Notes: generated from the sequence alone by a model not told the origin. Shown: positions 24,567 through 34,625, numbered from the stretch's first letter. The stretch: 64,000 nt of DNA from Pyxidicoccus xibeiensis (GCF_024198175.1 NZ_JAJVKV010000014.1:62001-126000); one strand, 5' to 3'. Program-made: numbers and translations.

Positions 24567-27500
24567 TGCACCGTCACCTCGTCGATGGCGGTGGCGCCCG
24601 CGACCTCGGGCGCGTACATGGCCTCGGCGCCGGCGGCGGGGCGGAGGAACGTGCCCGGCGTGGTGGCCCTCGCGACGTAGCTGAACTCGTAGTCACCCTC
24701 GACCATGTCGTCCACGTAGAAGGCCACGCGGTGGTCCCGCATCTCGCTGTAGGAGAGCGTGGCGAGGCCGCGCTGGAGCGCCGCCGTCATCGGCCCCTGG
24801 GACACCTTCTCCGTGGTGGCCAGGCTCGTGTTCATCGGCTCCAGGCCAGCGGGCAGCTTGTCGTCGATGGCCACGTAGTTCTGGTGGGTGGAGGCCTTCA
24901 CCTTCAGCCGCACGCGCACCAGCGAGCCCAGCGGAATGGGCCCGGCCAGCGGCTGCCCGGACACCGTCTCGTACTGGCGCTCCACGCGGAAGCCGTCCTC
25001 GCGCGGGGCGCGGTTCTTCGCGTTCAGCTCCGCCTCGTACTGCGCGCGCACCCGGAGGATGGCCGGGCTCGGGCCCCGGTTGGTGAGCCGCACCTGGTGC
25101 GTGTGCGCCTGGCCCGCCTTCAGGCCCAGGTCCGCCTCCGTCAGCCGCAGCCGGCGCACGCGCTGGCTGACGGCCTCCATGTCCCCCTCCTTCACCGTCC
25201 TGCCGTCCAGGGTGAGGGACATCGGCGGGACGTTGCCCCCCTGGGCCGACTTCGCCAGGCGCACCACGCCCATGATGCCGAAGACGTTCTCCTGCGTGTT
25301 GCCCCACATCCCGCCCTGCTGGCGCCTGAGCAGGCCGGTCAGCAGCCTGGCGCCCATCGGCCCCCCGCTGCCTCCCGCGGAGGCGAAGGCCAGCAGCGAC
25401 GTGGCGTGCGTGCGCAGCGGCGAGTCCATGGACCAGCCCCCGTGCGGCTCCCCGTCGAACCACGCCTCCTGCTCGCTCTTCTGCGCCGCCGCCTCCACCT
25501 CCGCGAGGATGGGCTGGAGCAGGGACTGGTCCTGCCCCTTCAGCTCGCTCACCGCGACGGCCAGGAAGGACAGGCCGAACGGCGTGAGCTTCGACTTCTC
25601 CCGCCACAGCGTGGAGATGTACGCGGGCTGCGGCCGGCCCAGGCGGCCCAGCGTCATCACGAAGTAGGCCCGCGAATCCGCGTCCGCCATGGAGGTGTGG
25701 GGCATCTCCTCCGAGATTTCCCCGTCGCGCAGCCGCAGCTCCAGGTAGTCGCCCATCCGCTTCAGGGCCTCGTCCGGCACGTCGTAGCCGCGCTTCTTCC
25801 CCTCGATGAGGGCCGTGAGGCCGAAGGCGGTGGCGAAGGCGTGAGGCTCCGTGCCGCCGGGCCAGTAGGACAGCCCGCCCGCCGTCGTCTGGAAGGAGAG
25901 GATGCGCTTGATGCCGGCCTCGGAGAACTTCTGCAAGTCGGCCTCGTTCACCGTGACGCCCATCTCCGGCAGCAGGTCCTTCAGCACCACCAGCGGGTAG
26001 GCCGTGCTGGTGGTCTGCTCGATGCAGCCGTTGGGGTAGTCCATCAGGTAGCCCACCGCGTCCTTGAGCTCGCTGAGCGCGGTGCCGGACACCGTCACCT
26101 CCAGCTCCACGCTGCCCGGCTGCCGGTCCGCGGGCAGCGCCAGCTCCAGGCGCTGCTCACCGGAGACCTGCGCGCTCGACACCATGACGCGGCGCGAGCC
26201 GGGGTTGAGCACGGGCAGCGTCACCTCCACCGCATCCGTCGCCTCGCCCAGGCGCGCGGCGAAGCGCACCTTCGCGGCGCCCCGGCCGGCCACCTTCACC
26301 GGGAAGCCGAAGGACGCCGACTCGCCCGGCTTCACCGCCTGGGCCGGCGGCACGAGGTTGCCGCCCTGCTGGAGCTCCAGCCCGTCGAAGGACGCGGTGA
26401 CCTGCACCGGGCCCGCCTCCGCCTGGCCGTTGAACGCGAGCACCTCCACCCGGAGCGTGTCGCCGGGGTACGCGAAGCGCGGCAGTACGGGCTGCAGCAT
26501 CAGCGGCTTCTTCACCACCAGCCCCTTCTCGCCCGAGCCGGCACGCCCCGCCTCGTCCACCACCACCGCCATGATGCGGTAGCGGGTGAGGTTGTCGGGC
26601 AGCTTCACGCGGAGGCTCGCCTTGCCGTCCGCGCCCACGGCGACGCGCGGGTTCCAGTACGCGGTGCTCTGGAAGAGCGTGCGCAGGTCGGCCGGGAAGT
26701 CGCCCAGCGCGAAGCCCTCGCCGCCGTCACCTCCCGGGAAGAGCAGCTCGTGGCGCTGGCGCCGCGCATGCGGCAGCTCCAGGCGGCTCTCCGCGGTGCG
26801 CACGCCCAGGGCCTGGGCCGCGTACAGCGCGGGCACCGGGTCCGGTGTCCGGTAGCCGGTGAGGCCCAGCACGGCCTCGTCCACCACCATGACGGCGGCC
26901 TGCCCGGAGGCGGGCCGGCCCGCGGCATCGCGCACCGTCACGTCCAGCGTCACCGTGGCGCCGGGCCGGGCCACCGGCTTCTCCGGCGCCACCTCCACGG
27001 CGAGGCGCTGGTTCCCCGGCTCGACGTGGAGCTGCGCGTAGCCGAGCTTGAAGGCCGGCGCGCCCGTCTCGAAGCCCGTGGCGTCCTTCTCCGTGTGCAC
27101 CCGGCCGCGCAGCAGCACCACCGAGACGTACACGTTGGGCACGTGCGCGTCGGTGATGGGAATCTCCAGTGTGGGCGTGTCACCGCGGATGTCGAAGACG
27201 CGGTGCTCCAGGATGCCGCCGCGCTCCACGGTGAGCAGCCCGCGCGCCTCCGTGAAGGGCGTCTGCACCACCAGCCGCGCCGTCTCGCCGGGGCTGTAGC
27301 GCGCCTTGTCCGCCACCACCTGGATGCGGTCCTGGTCGAAGCGGGGCCAGGCCACCGCGTTGCCACCGGAGGCCGACACCTGGAAGCCCGCCTGAACGAG
27401 GTTCTTCGCCGGGTCCTGCGCCCACGCGCGCACCTGGTACTGGCCCGCCTCCGGCACGGGGAGCCGGCACGTGACGGCCGTCTTCTCCGTGGTGACGAGG

Positions 27501-30304
27501 CACTGGCCCGCCTCCACCTTCTCCTCGCGGTTGACGAGCTGCGCGCTGGTGCCGCTCAGGCGCGCATAGGTGTGGTGGTCCACGCGCTCCAGCTGCGCGC
27601 GCACCTGCACGCCCTCGCGCACCGTGCCGTCCGGACGCACGGCGATGATGGGCACCTCCAGCACCTCACCGGCGCGCACCACCGCGCGCGCGGGGGGCAG
27701 CACGCCCACGTAGAAGGCGGCGGGGTGCACCACCCGCGACAGGCGCCCGGCATAGGCCTGCCGGTCCACGTCCGTGACGCTCGCCTCCACGGTGTAGCGC
27801 ATGGGGCCCGCGTAGGACGGGTGGTCCACCTTGAAGCGGACCGTCTTGCGGCCCTGGCCGTCCAGGCGCTCCTCGCCGCTGTCGACGAGCCCCGCGCCGG
27901 AGCCGTCCTCCGGCAGCCCGAAGGCGAACTGCGAGAAGCCGGAGGCCGCGAAGGACTCGCGGGCCCGCCACACCTGGTAGCGCACCTCACGTCCGGACAG
28001 CTCGCCGCCGTGCAGGTAGCGCGCGTCCACCACCGCCTCCACTTCACTGCCGGACGGCCACTCCTGCTGCGCGCCCGTCACCTTCACCTCGAACGTGGGC
28101 ACGCGGTACTCCTCCACGCGGAAGGTGTGGCCCACCGCCCGCCCGCCATGCGTGAGGCGCAGCGAGTACTCACCCACGGCCGCGCCGGCCTTCAGCTTCA
28201 GGTCCACGTCCGCCGTGCCGAAGGTGTCCAGCGCCAGTTCCGTGTCCAGCACGCCCTGGCCGCGCGGGTCCTGCACGCGCACCTGCACGCCGCGCTGGCC
28301 CTTCGGCAGCTTCCCCGCGTCCTTCACCAGCGCCTTGATGTGCACCGTCTCCTCCGGCCGGTAAACACCCCGGTCGGTGAAGACGAGCGCGGCGAGCCGC
28401 TCGGCGCCCTTCACCTCGCCCGACAGGCCGAACTGCCAGGCGTTGGACAGCTTCTGCTCGTCCACCTCCGCCACCAGCCGGTCCTCGTCCTTGCGGGCGG
28501 AGATGAAGACGCGCTTGTCCAGGCCGCTGCCGGAGGCGATGCCGGGCGCGCGCAGGAGCGCCACGCCGTCCGCCCCCGTCTCCGCGGAGGCCAGCTTCGC
28601 CCCCGTCTCGTCGAGCAGCGCCACCTGGCCCTGCGCCACCGGCGCCGCGTCCGCCAGGCGGGTGAGCCACACCAGGATGCCGCCGTCGTGCACCTTGGCG
28701 GTGAGGCCCAGGCCGGAGAGCTGGAGCAGCATCGCGTCCTGGATGGCCCGCTCGCCCGCCTCGCTGCCCCGGCCCTTCGCGGTGAGCTGCAGGCAGTACA
28801 GGCCCGGCTTGCCGCTCTCCAGCGACACCTCCAGCGGCTCCACCGTGTTGAGCGACTTCGGGCGGGGCGCGCTCACGCTGCGCTCCGGCCCCATGGCGAC
28901 GCCGTAGCTGGCGCAGTCCGTCTGCCGCGCGTGCACGTAGGCCTGCACGAAGGCGTCCGGCGCGGTGATGCGGCGCGCCTGGGCTTCGAGTGTGCCCAGG
29001 TTCATGCCCTGGAAGGGCAGGCGGGCCCCTGGCAGCTCCAGCGTCAGGTGCTGCTGGGGAAGCTGGAGCCGGGGCGGCAGGTCCTGGGCGCGGAAGGCCC
29101 ACTTCGGCGTGCCCTCCAGCGGGTTGCCCAGCACGTCCTCCAGCCCGCGCTTGAGCGCTGCTCGGTAGCGCTGGCCCGGGGTGAGTCGCATCGTCACCGT
29201 CGCGCCCTTGCCCCAGCCGGAGACCTCGAGGGACTCGGGCGCCGGCTCCACGTCGAGGTGCGTCCGGAGCGCGTCCGCGTCGACGGGGTTGTTGAAGCTC
29301 AGCTCCCACTGCGAGGACAGGGGCGCGCGCTGCGGGTCCTCTCCGGAGGTCAGCGTCTGCGCGTCCAGCGTCAGGCGGCGGTTGACGGTGAGGACCATGG
29401 AGTGGACGGCGGGCTCGGCGCCCTCGCCGTCGGTGTGGGTGGGGCAGAGGACCGTCACGGTGGTGCCGTGCGCAAGCGAGCGGGGGAAGCGCAGCGCGAG
29501 CACGTGCTCGCTGTCCACCGACACGCTGGCGGGGCCCTCGCCGTCCGCCAGCGCCGCCACCTTCACGGGCACCCGCTTGCCGGCGTCGTCCTCGGCGATG
29601 ATGTGCCGGTCCAGCGCCTTGGAGGAGACGGGCTGGTCATAGAGCGCCAGCAGCGGCCCGTTGCCCACCTGGTCCGTGAAGTCGTTGAGGAAGGCGATGA
29701 AGCGCGGGCGGCCCGGGATGACGGGCCACGAGGCCACCTTGCCCGCCACCTGGAAGAAGGGCACCTGGAAGGTGTCCTCCCACGCCGACGCGAGCTGTGG
29801 CCCCGCGTCACCCGCGGCCGCTGCGCTGGCGACGCGCACCGTCACCTCATGGCCCCACTGCAGGGCCTCGGGCTCGGGGCTGAAGACGAGCTCCGTGGGG
29901 GAGCGCCAGGACCACGCGCCCTTCTGCGGCGGCGTGAAGGTCGCCGGCACCCCCGCCGTGTCCATGGGCGCGCTGAAGGTGAGCACCAGCTCGCACCCCG
30001 CCTGCTCGCAGGCGCTTCGTGTGATGGTGAGCATCTCCGCGCCTTCCGTGCCCTCGGCCCCGGGCTCCACGGGCTCCCCAGGCTCCGTGGGTTCCGCCGG
30101 AGGTGGGAGAGGTGGGGGCTCCACGGGCGGAGGCAGGCTGACCAGGGGCACTTGCGGGACGGAGGCCCCGTCGCTCATGGGGGCCTGGGCCCCCTCGGGA
30201 GTGGCTTGCGGGGCGGAGTCCTGGCCCCGCTGACATGCGACGAAGCAGAGGGCGGTGAGGACCCACCCGAGCAGCGGGGGGCCGAGGCGGCGGGGACGGG
30301 ACAT
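24563..30304 (-). CDS. Bacterial alpha-2-macroglobulin (YfhM-like lipoprotein)
   Basis: A 1913-residue periplasmic protease trap. The lipoprotein signal (SRPRRLGPPLLGWVLTALCF, lipobox FVAC) anchors it. Ig-like MG domains follow, including FTDRGVYRPEETVHIKALVK. The thioester motif GCIEQ is intact, with Cys1427 and Gln1430, set in YPNGCIEQTTSTAYPLVVL, and the C-terminal receptor-like domain closes the protein. Such proteins covalently capture attacking proteases after bait cleavage. It is longer than E. coli YfhM (1653), mostly through a Pro/Glu-rich N-terminal spacer. ATG 30304 has AGGAG 7 nt upstream. It ends overlapping pbpC (ATGA), suggesting joint defence and repair of the cell wall. Confidence 0.93.
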   Translation of the reverse strand: MSRPRRLGPPLLGWVLTALCFVACQRGQDSAPQATPEGAQAPMSDGASVPQVPLVSLPPPVEPPPLPPPAEPTEPGEPVEPGAEGTEGAEMLTITRSACEQAGCELVLTFSAPMDTAGVPATFTPPQKGAWSWRSPTELVFSPEPEALQWGHEVTVRVASAAAAGDAGPQLASAWEDTFQVPFFQVAGKVASWPVIPGRPRFIAFLNDFTDQVGNGPLLALYDQPVSSKALDRHIIAEDDAGKRVPVKVAALADGEGPASVSVDSEHVLALRFPRSLAHGTTVTVLCPTHTDGEGAEPAVHSMVLTVNRRLTLDAQTLTSGEDPQRAPLSSQWELSFNNPVDADALRTHLDVEPAPESLEVSGWGKGATVTMRLTPGQRYRAALKRGLEDVLGNPLEGTPKWAFRAQDLPPRLQLPQQHLTLELPGARLPFQGMNLGTLEAQARRITAPDAFVQAYVHARQTDCASYGVAMGPERSVSAPRPKSLNTVEPLEVSLESGKPGLYCLQLTAKGRGSEAGERAIQDAMLLQLSGLGLTAKVHDGGILVWLTRLADAAPVAQGQVALLDETGAKLASAETGADGVALLRAPGIASGSGLDKRVFISARKDEDRLVAEVDEQKLSNAWQFGLSGEVKGAERLAALVFTDRGVYRPEETVHIKALVKDAGKLPKGQRGVQVRVQDPRGQGVLDTELALDTFGTADVDLKLKAGAAVGEYSLRLTHGGRAVGHTFRVEEYRVPTFEVKVTGAQQEWPSGSEVEAVVDARYLHGGELSGREVRYQVWRARESFAASGFSQFAFGLPEDGSGAGLVDSGEERLDGQGRKTVRFKVDHPSYAGPMRYTVEASVTDVDRQAYAGRLSRVVHPAAFYVGVLPPARAVVRAGEVLEVPIIAVRPDGTVREGVQVRAQLERVDHHTYARLSGTSAQLVNREEKVEAGQCLVTTEKTAVTCRLPVPEAGQYQVRAWAQDPAKNLVQAGFQVSASGGNAVAWPRFDQDRIQVVADKARYSPGETARLVVQTPFTEARGLLTVERGGILEHRVFDIRGDTPTLEIPITDAHVPNVYVSVVLLRGRVHTEKDATGFETGAPAFKLGYAQLHVEPGNQRLAVEVAPEKPVARPGATVTLDVTVRDAAGRPASGQAAVMVVDEAVLGLTGYRTPDPVPALYAAQALGVRTAESRLELPHARRQRHELLFPGGDGGEGFALGDFPADLRTLFQSTAYWNPRVAVGADGKASLRVKLPDNLTRYRIMAVVVDEAGRAGSGEKGLVVKKPLMLQPVLPRFAYPGDTLRVEVLAFNGQAEAGPVQVTASFDGLELQQGGNLVPPAQAVKPGESASFGFPVKVAGRGAAKVRFAARLGEATDAVEVTLPVLNPGSRRVMVSSAQVSGEQRLELALPADRQPGSVELEVTVSGTALSELKDAVGYLMDYPNGCIEQTTSTAYPLVVLKDLLPEMGVTVNEADLQKFSEAGIKRILSFQTTAGGLSYWPGGTEPHAFATAFGLTALIEGKKRGYDVPDEALKRMGDYLELRLRDGEISEEMPHTSMADADSRAYFVMTLGRLGRPQPAYISTLWREKSKLTPFGLSFLAVAVSELKGQDQSLLQPILAEVEAAAQKSEQEAWFDGEPHGGWSMDSPLRTHATSLLAFASAGGSGGPMGARLLTGLLRRQQGGMWGNTQENVFGIMGVVRLAKSAQGGNVPPMSLTLDGRTVKEGDMEAVSQRVRRLRLTEADLGLKAGQAHTHQVRLTNRGPSPAILRVRAQYEAELNAKNRAPREDGFRVERQYETVSGQPLAGPIPLGSLVRVRLKVKASTHQNYVAIDDKLPAGLEPMNTSLATTEKVSQGPMTAALQRGLATLSYSEMRDHRVAFYVDDMVEGDYEFSYVARATTPGTFLRPAAGAEAMYAPEVAGATAIDEVTVQ

Positions 30305-30629
30305 TGCGGGCTCCTGGGAGGAGGCGAGAGGCGGGGAAGGCTCTGCCGGGGCCGCACAGCAACCGCCGTACCAGGGGCTGAGACGCGGCGCGTGGGTGCT
30401 GGACGCAGGCTCCGAGCCACGGCGGGAGCGCTCGTGCGTCCGCCCGGACACGCCGCGCGTGTCACCCGGACCGCGTGCGCGACGGCGGGCCCACGGTTCC
30501 CGGGGGACCCCGGGAGTCACAGCGGGAGCGAACGACCCGCCGCGTTGATGGAACCGGCGCGCACCGCTTTGAAGCCCCGGTGCGCTCTTCTAGAGTCCCC
30601 TGCCGTCACACAGCCAACGGGGAGGGTTC
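30305..30629. other. 325-nt divergent intergenic region
   Basis: GC-rich non-coding DNA between the A2M gene (leftward) and potD (rightward). The right part carries the predicted potD promoter at 30569-30596. I see no convincing small gene or RNA. The left part shows no clear promoter for the A2M gene. Confidence 0.5.
30569..30596 (+). promoter_or_regulatory. Predicted sigma-70-type promoter of the pot operon
   Basis: TTGAAG (30569-30574), a 16-nt spacer and TAGAGT (30591-30596). The transcript would start near 30603, giving a leader of about 27 nt with GGGGAGGG just before the potD ATG. Confidence 0.5.
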
Positions 30630-31778
30630 ATGCTGAAGCTGAAGCAGCTGGCAGTGGGTGCAGTGGTGGTCGCCGCGACGCAGAGCCTGGCGGCTCCTCC
30701 GCAGAAGCTCGGCAAGCCGGAAGGACAGCTCAACATCGTCGCGTGGCCCGGCTACATCGAGCGCGGTGCGACGGACAAGAAGTACGACTGGGTGACGAAG
30801 TTCGAGAAGGACACCGGCTGCAAGGTCACCGTGAAGACCGCCGCCACGTCGGACGAGATGGTCTCCCTGATGAACCAGGGTGGCTACGACCTCGTCACCG
30901 CCTCCGGCGACGCCAGCCTGCGCCTCATCCACGGCAAGAAGGTGCAGGAGCTCAACATCGCCCTCGTCCCCTCGTGGAACACGGTGGACGAGCGGCTGAA
31001 GAACGCGCCCTGGCACACGGTGGAGGGCAGGCACTACGGCGTGCCCTACCAGTGGGGCCCCAACGTGCTCATGTACAACACCAACGTCTTCAAGACGCCG
31101 CCCACCTCGTGGGCCGTGGTGTTCGAGGAGCAGAAGCTGCCGGACGGCAAGTCCAACAAGGGCCGCGTGCAGGCGTACGACGGCCCCATCTATGTCGCGG
31201 ACGCCGCGCTGTACCTGATGAAGAAGCAGCCGGAGCTGGGCATCAAGGACCCGTTCGAGCTCAACGACAAGCAGTACGCCGCCGCCGTGGCGCTGCTGCG
31301 CGCCCAGAAGGGCCTCACGCACCGCTACTGGCACGACGCCACGGTGCAGATGAGCGACTTCAAGAACGAGGGCGTCGTCGCGTCCAGCTCCTGGGGCTAC
31401 ATGGTCAACGCGCTCAAGGGTGAGAAGCAGCCCGTCGACTCGGTGATTCCGCAGGAGGGCTCCACCGGCTGGGCGGACAGCACCATGCTGCACGTCAACG
31501 CGAAGAACCCGGTGTGCGCGTACAAGTGGATGGAGCACTCGCTCAACAAGGACCTGCAGGCGTCGCTCGCCGAGTGGTTCGGCTCCAACCCGGTGGTGCC
31601 GGACGCCTGCAAGACGAAGGCGCCGGGCGGCACGGACTTCTGCAAGACCAACGGCTTCGAGCGCTTCACCCAGGTGCACTTCTGGAAGACGCCGGTGGCC
31701 AAGTGCGCCAGCCAGGCGACGTGTGTGCCCTACAGCCGCTGGACGCAGGACTACATCGCCATCATGGGCGGCCGGTAG
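30630..31778 (+). CDS. potD: Spermidine/putrescine ABC transporter, substrate-binding protein
   Basis: A 382-residue periplasmic binding protein. Signal peptide LKLKQLAVGAVVVAATQSLA is cleaved before APP. Mature-region features typical of PotD/PotF are LNIVAWPGYIERG, TGCKVTVKTAATSDEMVSL, YGVPYQWGPNVLMYN and an Asp/Glu/Trp-lined cleft (SSWGYMVNAL). It delivers polyamines to PotABC, encoded immediately downstream in the same direction (21 nt gap). Which polyamine is bound cannot be decided by eye; the downstream GABA genes favour putrescine. Confidence 0.88.
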   Translation: MLKLKQLAVGAVVVAATQSLAAPPQKLGKPEGQLNIVAWPGYIERGATDKKYDWVTKFEKDTGCKVTVKTAATSDEMVSLMNQGGYDLVTASGDASLRLIHGKKVQELNIALVPSWNTVDERLKNAPWHTVEGRHYGVPYQWGPNVLMYNTNVFKTPPTSWAVVFEEQKLPDGKSNKGRVQAYDGPIYVADAALYLMKKQPELGIKDPFELNDKQYAAAVALLRAQKGLTHRYWHDATVQMSDFKNEGVVASSSWGYMVNALKGEKQPVDSVIPQEGSTGWADSTMLHVNAKNPVCAYKWMEHSLNKDLQASLAEWFGSNPVVPDACKTKAPGGTDFCKTNGFERFTQVHFWKTPVAKCASQATCVPYSRWTQDYIAIMGGR

Positions 31779-31799
31779 GCAGCAGGAGCGGGACACGCC

Positions 31800-32822
31800 A
31801 TGAGCAGCATCGCCGTCGAGCTCAAGAACGTCAGCCGTCACTACGGAGCCGTGCGCGCCGTGGATGGCGTGTCCCTGTCCATCCAGGACGGTGAGTTCTT
31901 CTCCATGCTGGGCCCTTCCGGCTCGGGGAAGACCACCTGCCTGCGCCTCATCGCCGGCTTCGAGCAGCCCACGTCCGGCAGCATCCAGCTGCACGGCCAG
32001 GAGGCCGCCGGACTCCCGCCCTACGAGCGGGACGTCAACACCGTCTTCCAGGACTACGCGCTGTTCCCGCACATGAGCGTGCTGGACAACGTGGCCTATG
32101 GGCGGATGGTGAAGGGCGTGGGCAAGGCGGAGCGCCACCGCGAGGCGGAGGCCGCGCTGGAACTGGTGGCGCTGGCGGGCTTCGGGGCGCGGCGGCCCGG
32201 GCAGCTCTCCGGCGGCCAGCGCCAGCGCGTGGCCCTGGCGCGCGCGCTCATCAACAAGCCGCGCGTGCTGCTGCTGGACGAGCCGCTGGGCGCGCTGGAC
32301 CTCAAGCTGCGCGAGCAGATGCAGGCGGAGCTCAAGTCCCTCCAGCGCCGGCTGGGCATCACCTTCGTCTACGTCACCCACGACCAGGGCGAGGCGCTGT
32401 CCATGTCGGACCGGGTGGCCGTCTTCAACCAGGGCCGCATCGAGCAGGTGGCCAGCCCGCGCGACCTCTACGTCCGGCCCAGGACGGTCTTCGTCGCCAG
32501 CTTCGTGGGCACCGCCAACGTGGTGACGGGGCCGCTGGCCGAGCGGCTCACCGGCAGCGAGCAGCCCTTCTCCGTGCGCCCCGAGCACGTGCGCTTCGCC
32601 GCGGCCGAGGACGCCAGCCGGGTGAGCGTGGAGGGCCGTCTGGAGGAGGTGCAGTACCACGGCGCCACCAGTCGCTACGAGGTGCGCGTGGAGGGCAACC
32701 AGCTGCTCACGGTGAGCGTGCTCAACGGCGAGGCGGACGAGGCGAAGCTGCCGCGCCGGGGCGAGACGGTGCGGGTGGCCTGGGCCCGCGAGGCCATGGT
32801 GCGGCTGGAGCCGGGAGGGTAG
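31800..32822 (+). CDS. potA: Spermidine/putrescine ABC transporter ATP-binding protein
   Basis: A 340-residue ABC ATPase. Walker A GPSGSGKTTC, Q-loop (TVFQDYALFPHM), signature LSGGQRQRVALARAL, Walker B VLLLDEPLGALD and the switch His (VYVTHDQGEALSMSD) are all present. A C-terminal TOBE-like domain (about residues 250-340) follows, as in PotA. It energises uptake by the PotB/PotC permeases. The start has GGAG upstream. The stop is 3 nt before the potB GTG, so expression is coupled. Confidence 0.93.
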   Translation: MSSIAVELKNVSRHYGAVRAVDGVSLSIQDGEFFSMLGPSGSGKTTCLRLIAGFEQPTSGSIQLHGQEAAGLPPYERDVNTVFQDYALFPHMSVLDNVAYGRMVKGVGKAERHREAEAALELVALAGFGARRPGQLSGGQRQRVALARALINKPRVLLLDEPLGALDLKLREQMQAELKSLQRRLGITFVYVTHDQGEALSMSDRVAVFNQGRIEQVASPRDLYVRPRTVFVASFVGTANVVTGPLAERLTGSEQPFSVRPEHVRFAAAEDASRVSVEGRLEEVQYHGATSRYEVRVEGNQLLTVSVLNGEADEAKLPRRGETVRVAWAREAMVRLEPGG

Positions 32823-32825
32823 GGC

Positions 32826-33785
32826 GTGGAGACCTTGCCACCCATGGCGCTGCCCTCGACTGCCCGCTCCCGCGCCCCCTGGACGCGGGCCGTGTCCAAC
32901 GTGCTGTACCGGCACGGCACGCTCTATCTGCTGCTGCTGCTGACGCCGCCCATCTTGTGGTTCGGCGTGGTGTACCTGGGCTCGCTGCTGGCGCTGCTGG
33001 TGCAGAGCTTCTACACCTTCGACGACTTCACCATGGGCGTGACGCCCGAGTTCACCTGGGCGAACTACCGGGCGCTGCTGGACGCGGCCAACCACGACAT
33101 CATCCTGCGCACGGTGGGCATGGCGGCCGCGGTGACGGTGGCCTCCGCGCTGGTGGGCTTCCCCGTGGCCTACTACATGGCCCGCTACGCCACCGGCTGG
33201 CGCAAGGGGTTCTTCTACATCGCCGTCATGCTGCCCATGTGGGCCAGCTACATCGTCAAGGCGTACTCGTGGACGGTCATCCTCTCCAAGGGCGGCATCG
33301 TCTACTGGCTGGTGGAGCGGCTCTATCTGCTCCCCGCGCTGGAGTGGGTGCTGGCGCTGCCCGTCGTGGGGGGCTCGTCGCTGTCCACGTCCAACCTGGG
33401 CCGCTTCCTCGTCTTCACCTACGTGTGGATGCCGTTCATGATCCTGCCCATCCAGGCGGCGATCGAGCGGGTGCCGGGCAACCTGCTCCAGGCCGCGGCG
33501 GACCTGGGCGCGCGGCCGGCGCAGTCGTTCCGCACCGTGCTGTTGCCGCTGGCCTTCCCGGGCGTGGTGGCGGGCTCCATCTTCACCTTCTCGCTCACGC
33601 TGGGGGACTACATCATCCCGCAGCTGGTGGGCCCGCCCGGCCTCTTCATCGGCAACATGGTCTACACGATGCAGGGCTCCATCGGGAACATGCCCATGGC
33701 GGCGTCCTTCACGGTGGTGCCCATCGTCATCATCGGCCTCTACCTGACGCTGGCGCGCCGGCTGGGAGCGTTCGATGCGCTCTGA
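32826..33785 (+). CDS. potB: Spermidine/putrescine ABC transporter permease PotB
   Basis: A 319-residue inner-membrane permease with six predicted helices. The EAA loop that docks onto PotA is visible as AAADLGARPAQSFRTVLLPL (about residues 220-239). The first helix (LYLLLLLTPPILWFGVVYLG) and the periplasmic region DDFTMGVTPEFTWANYRALL fit PotB. GTG start with GGAGGG 7 nt upstream. Its last 11 nt overlap potC. Confidence 0.9.
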   Translation: METLPPMALPSTARSRAPWTRAVSNVLYRHGTLYLLLLLTPPILWFGVVYLGSLLALLVQSFYTFDDFTMGVTPEFTWANYRALLDAANHDIILRTVGMAAAVTVASALVGFPVAYYMARYATGWRKGFFYIAVMLPMWASYIVKAYSWTVILSKGGIVYWLVERLYLLPALEWVLALPVVGGSSLSTSNLGRFLVFTYVWMPFMILPIQAAIERVPGNLLQAAADLGARPAQSFRTVLLPLAFPGVVAGSIFTFSLTLGDYIIPQLVGPPGLFIGNMVYTMQGSIGNMPMAASFTVVPIVIIGLYLTLARRLGAFDAL

Positions 33786-34602
33786 CGCACGGCGGGACGA
33801 CGGCCCGAAGGCGCCGGTGTGGCTGCGGGTGCTCGCCTATGGCGGGCTGGTGTTCCTGCACTTCCCCATCCTCATGGTGGGGCTGTACGCCTTCAACACC
33901 GAGGAGAGCGCGTTCAGCTTCCCGCTCAAGGGCTTCACGCTGCGCTGGTTCCAGGCGGCCGCCGAGCGCGAGGACGTGCTGGCCGCCATCAAGCTGTCGC
34001 TCCAGGTGTCCCTGGCCTCCACGGCGGTGGCCCTGGTGCTGGGCTCGCTGCTGGCCGGGGCGCTGTACCGCCGCCGCTTCTTCGGCAAGGAGGCCCTGAA
34101 CCTCATGGTCATCCTGCCCATTGCCCTGCCGGGCATCATCACCGGCATCGCGCTGCTGTCCGCGTTCCGGCTGGCGGAGGTGTCCCCCAACTTCTGGACG
34201 ATTGCCGTGGGCCACGCCACGTTCTGCGTGGTCATGGTCTACAACAACGTGGTGGCCCGGCTGCGGCGGATGCCCCACAGCCTGCTGGAGGCCTCCGCGG
34301 ACCTGGGCGCCGACGGCCTCCAGACGTTCCGCCACGTGGCGCTGCCGCAGATGGCCACCGCGCTCTTGGCCGGCGGCATCCTCGCCTTCGCGCTCAGCTT
34401 CGACGAGCTCATCGTCACCACCTTCACCGCCGGCTCGGAGAAGACGCTGCCCATCTGGCTGCTCGACCAGCTGGGGCGCCCGCGTGACGTACCCATCACC
34501 AACGTCGTGGCGGTGTGGGTGATGCTCATCACCGCCGTCCCCATCCTCGTGGCCTGGCGCCTGACGCGGGGGACGGAGGACGTGGCCGGCAGCAGCAGGT
34601 GA
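33775..34602 (+). CDS. potC: Spermidine/putrescine ABC transporter permease PotC
   Basis: A 275-residue permease, the partner of PotB. It has a first helix (VLAYGGLVFLHFPILMVGLY), the family motif AFNTEESAFSFPLKGFTLRW after it, and an EAA loop ASADLGADGLQTFRHVALPQ (about residues 174-193). ATG 33775 lies inside the end of potB with GGAG just upstream. A small hairpin follows before the patD gene, which may lower read-through. Confidence 0.9.
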   Translation: MRSDARRDDGPKAPVWLRVLAYGGLVFLHFPILMVGLYAFNTEESAFSFPLKGFTLRWFQAAAEREDVLAAIKLSLQVSLASTAVALVLGSLLAGALYRRRFFGKEALNLMVILPIALPGIITGIALLSAFRLAEVSPNFWTIAVGHATFCVVMVYNNVVARLRRMPHSLLEASADLGADGLQTFRHVALPQMATALLAGGILAFALSFDELIVTTFTAGSEKTLPIWLLDQLGRPRDVPITNVVAVWVMLITAVPILVAWRLTRGTEDVAGSSR

Positions 34603-34607
34603 TTTCA

Positions 34608-34625
34608 GCGGCCCTGTGGGGCCGC
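34608..34625 (+). terminator. Intercistronic hairpin between potC and patD
   Basis: A 7-bp stem GCGGCCC/GGGCCGC with a TGTG loop, 5 nt after the potC stop and 47 nt before patD. It may be a partial terminator or an mRNA-processing/stability element separating transporter from enzymes. Confidence 0.45.

Noticed and set aside
24425..31423. A 7-kb open frame on the plus strand opposite the A2M gene
   Set aside because: It is a mirror of GC-rich third positions in the A2M and pbpC genes. The translation is low-complexity His/Arg/Leu/Val with no motifs, while the minus strand gives a clear thioester protein.
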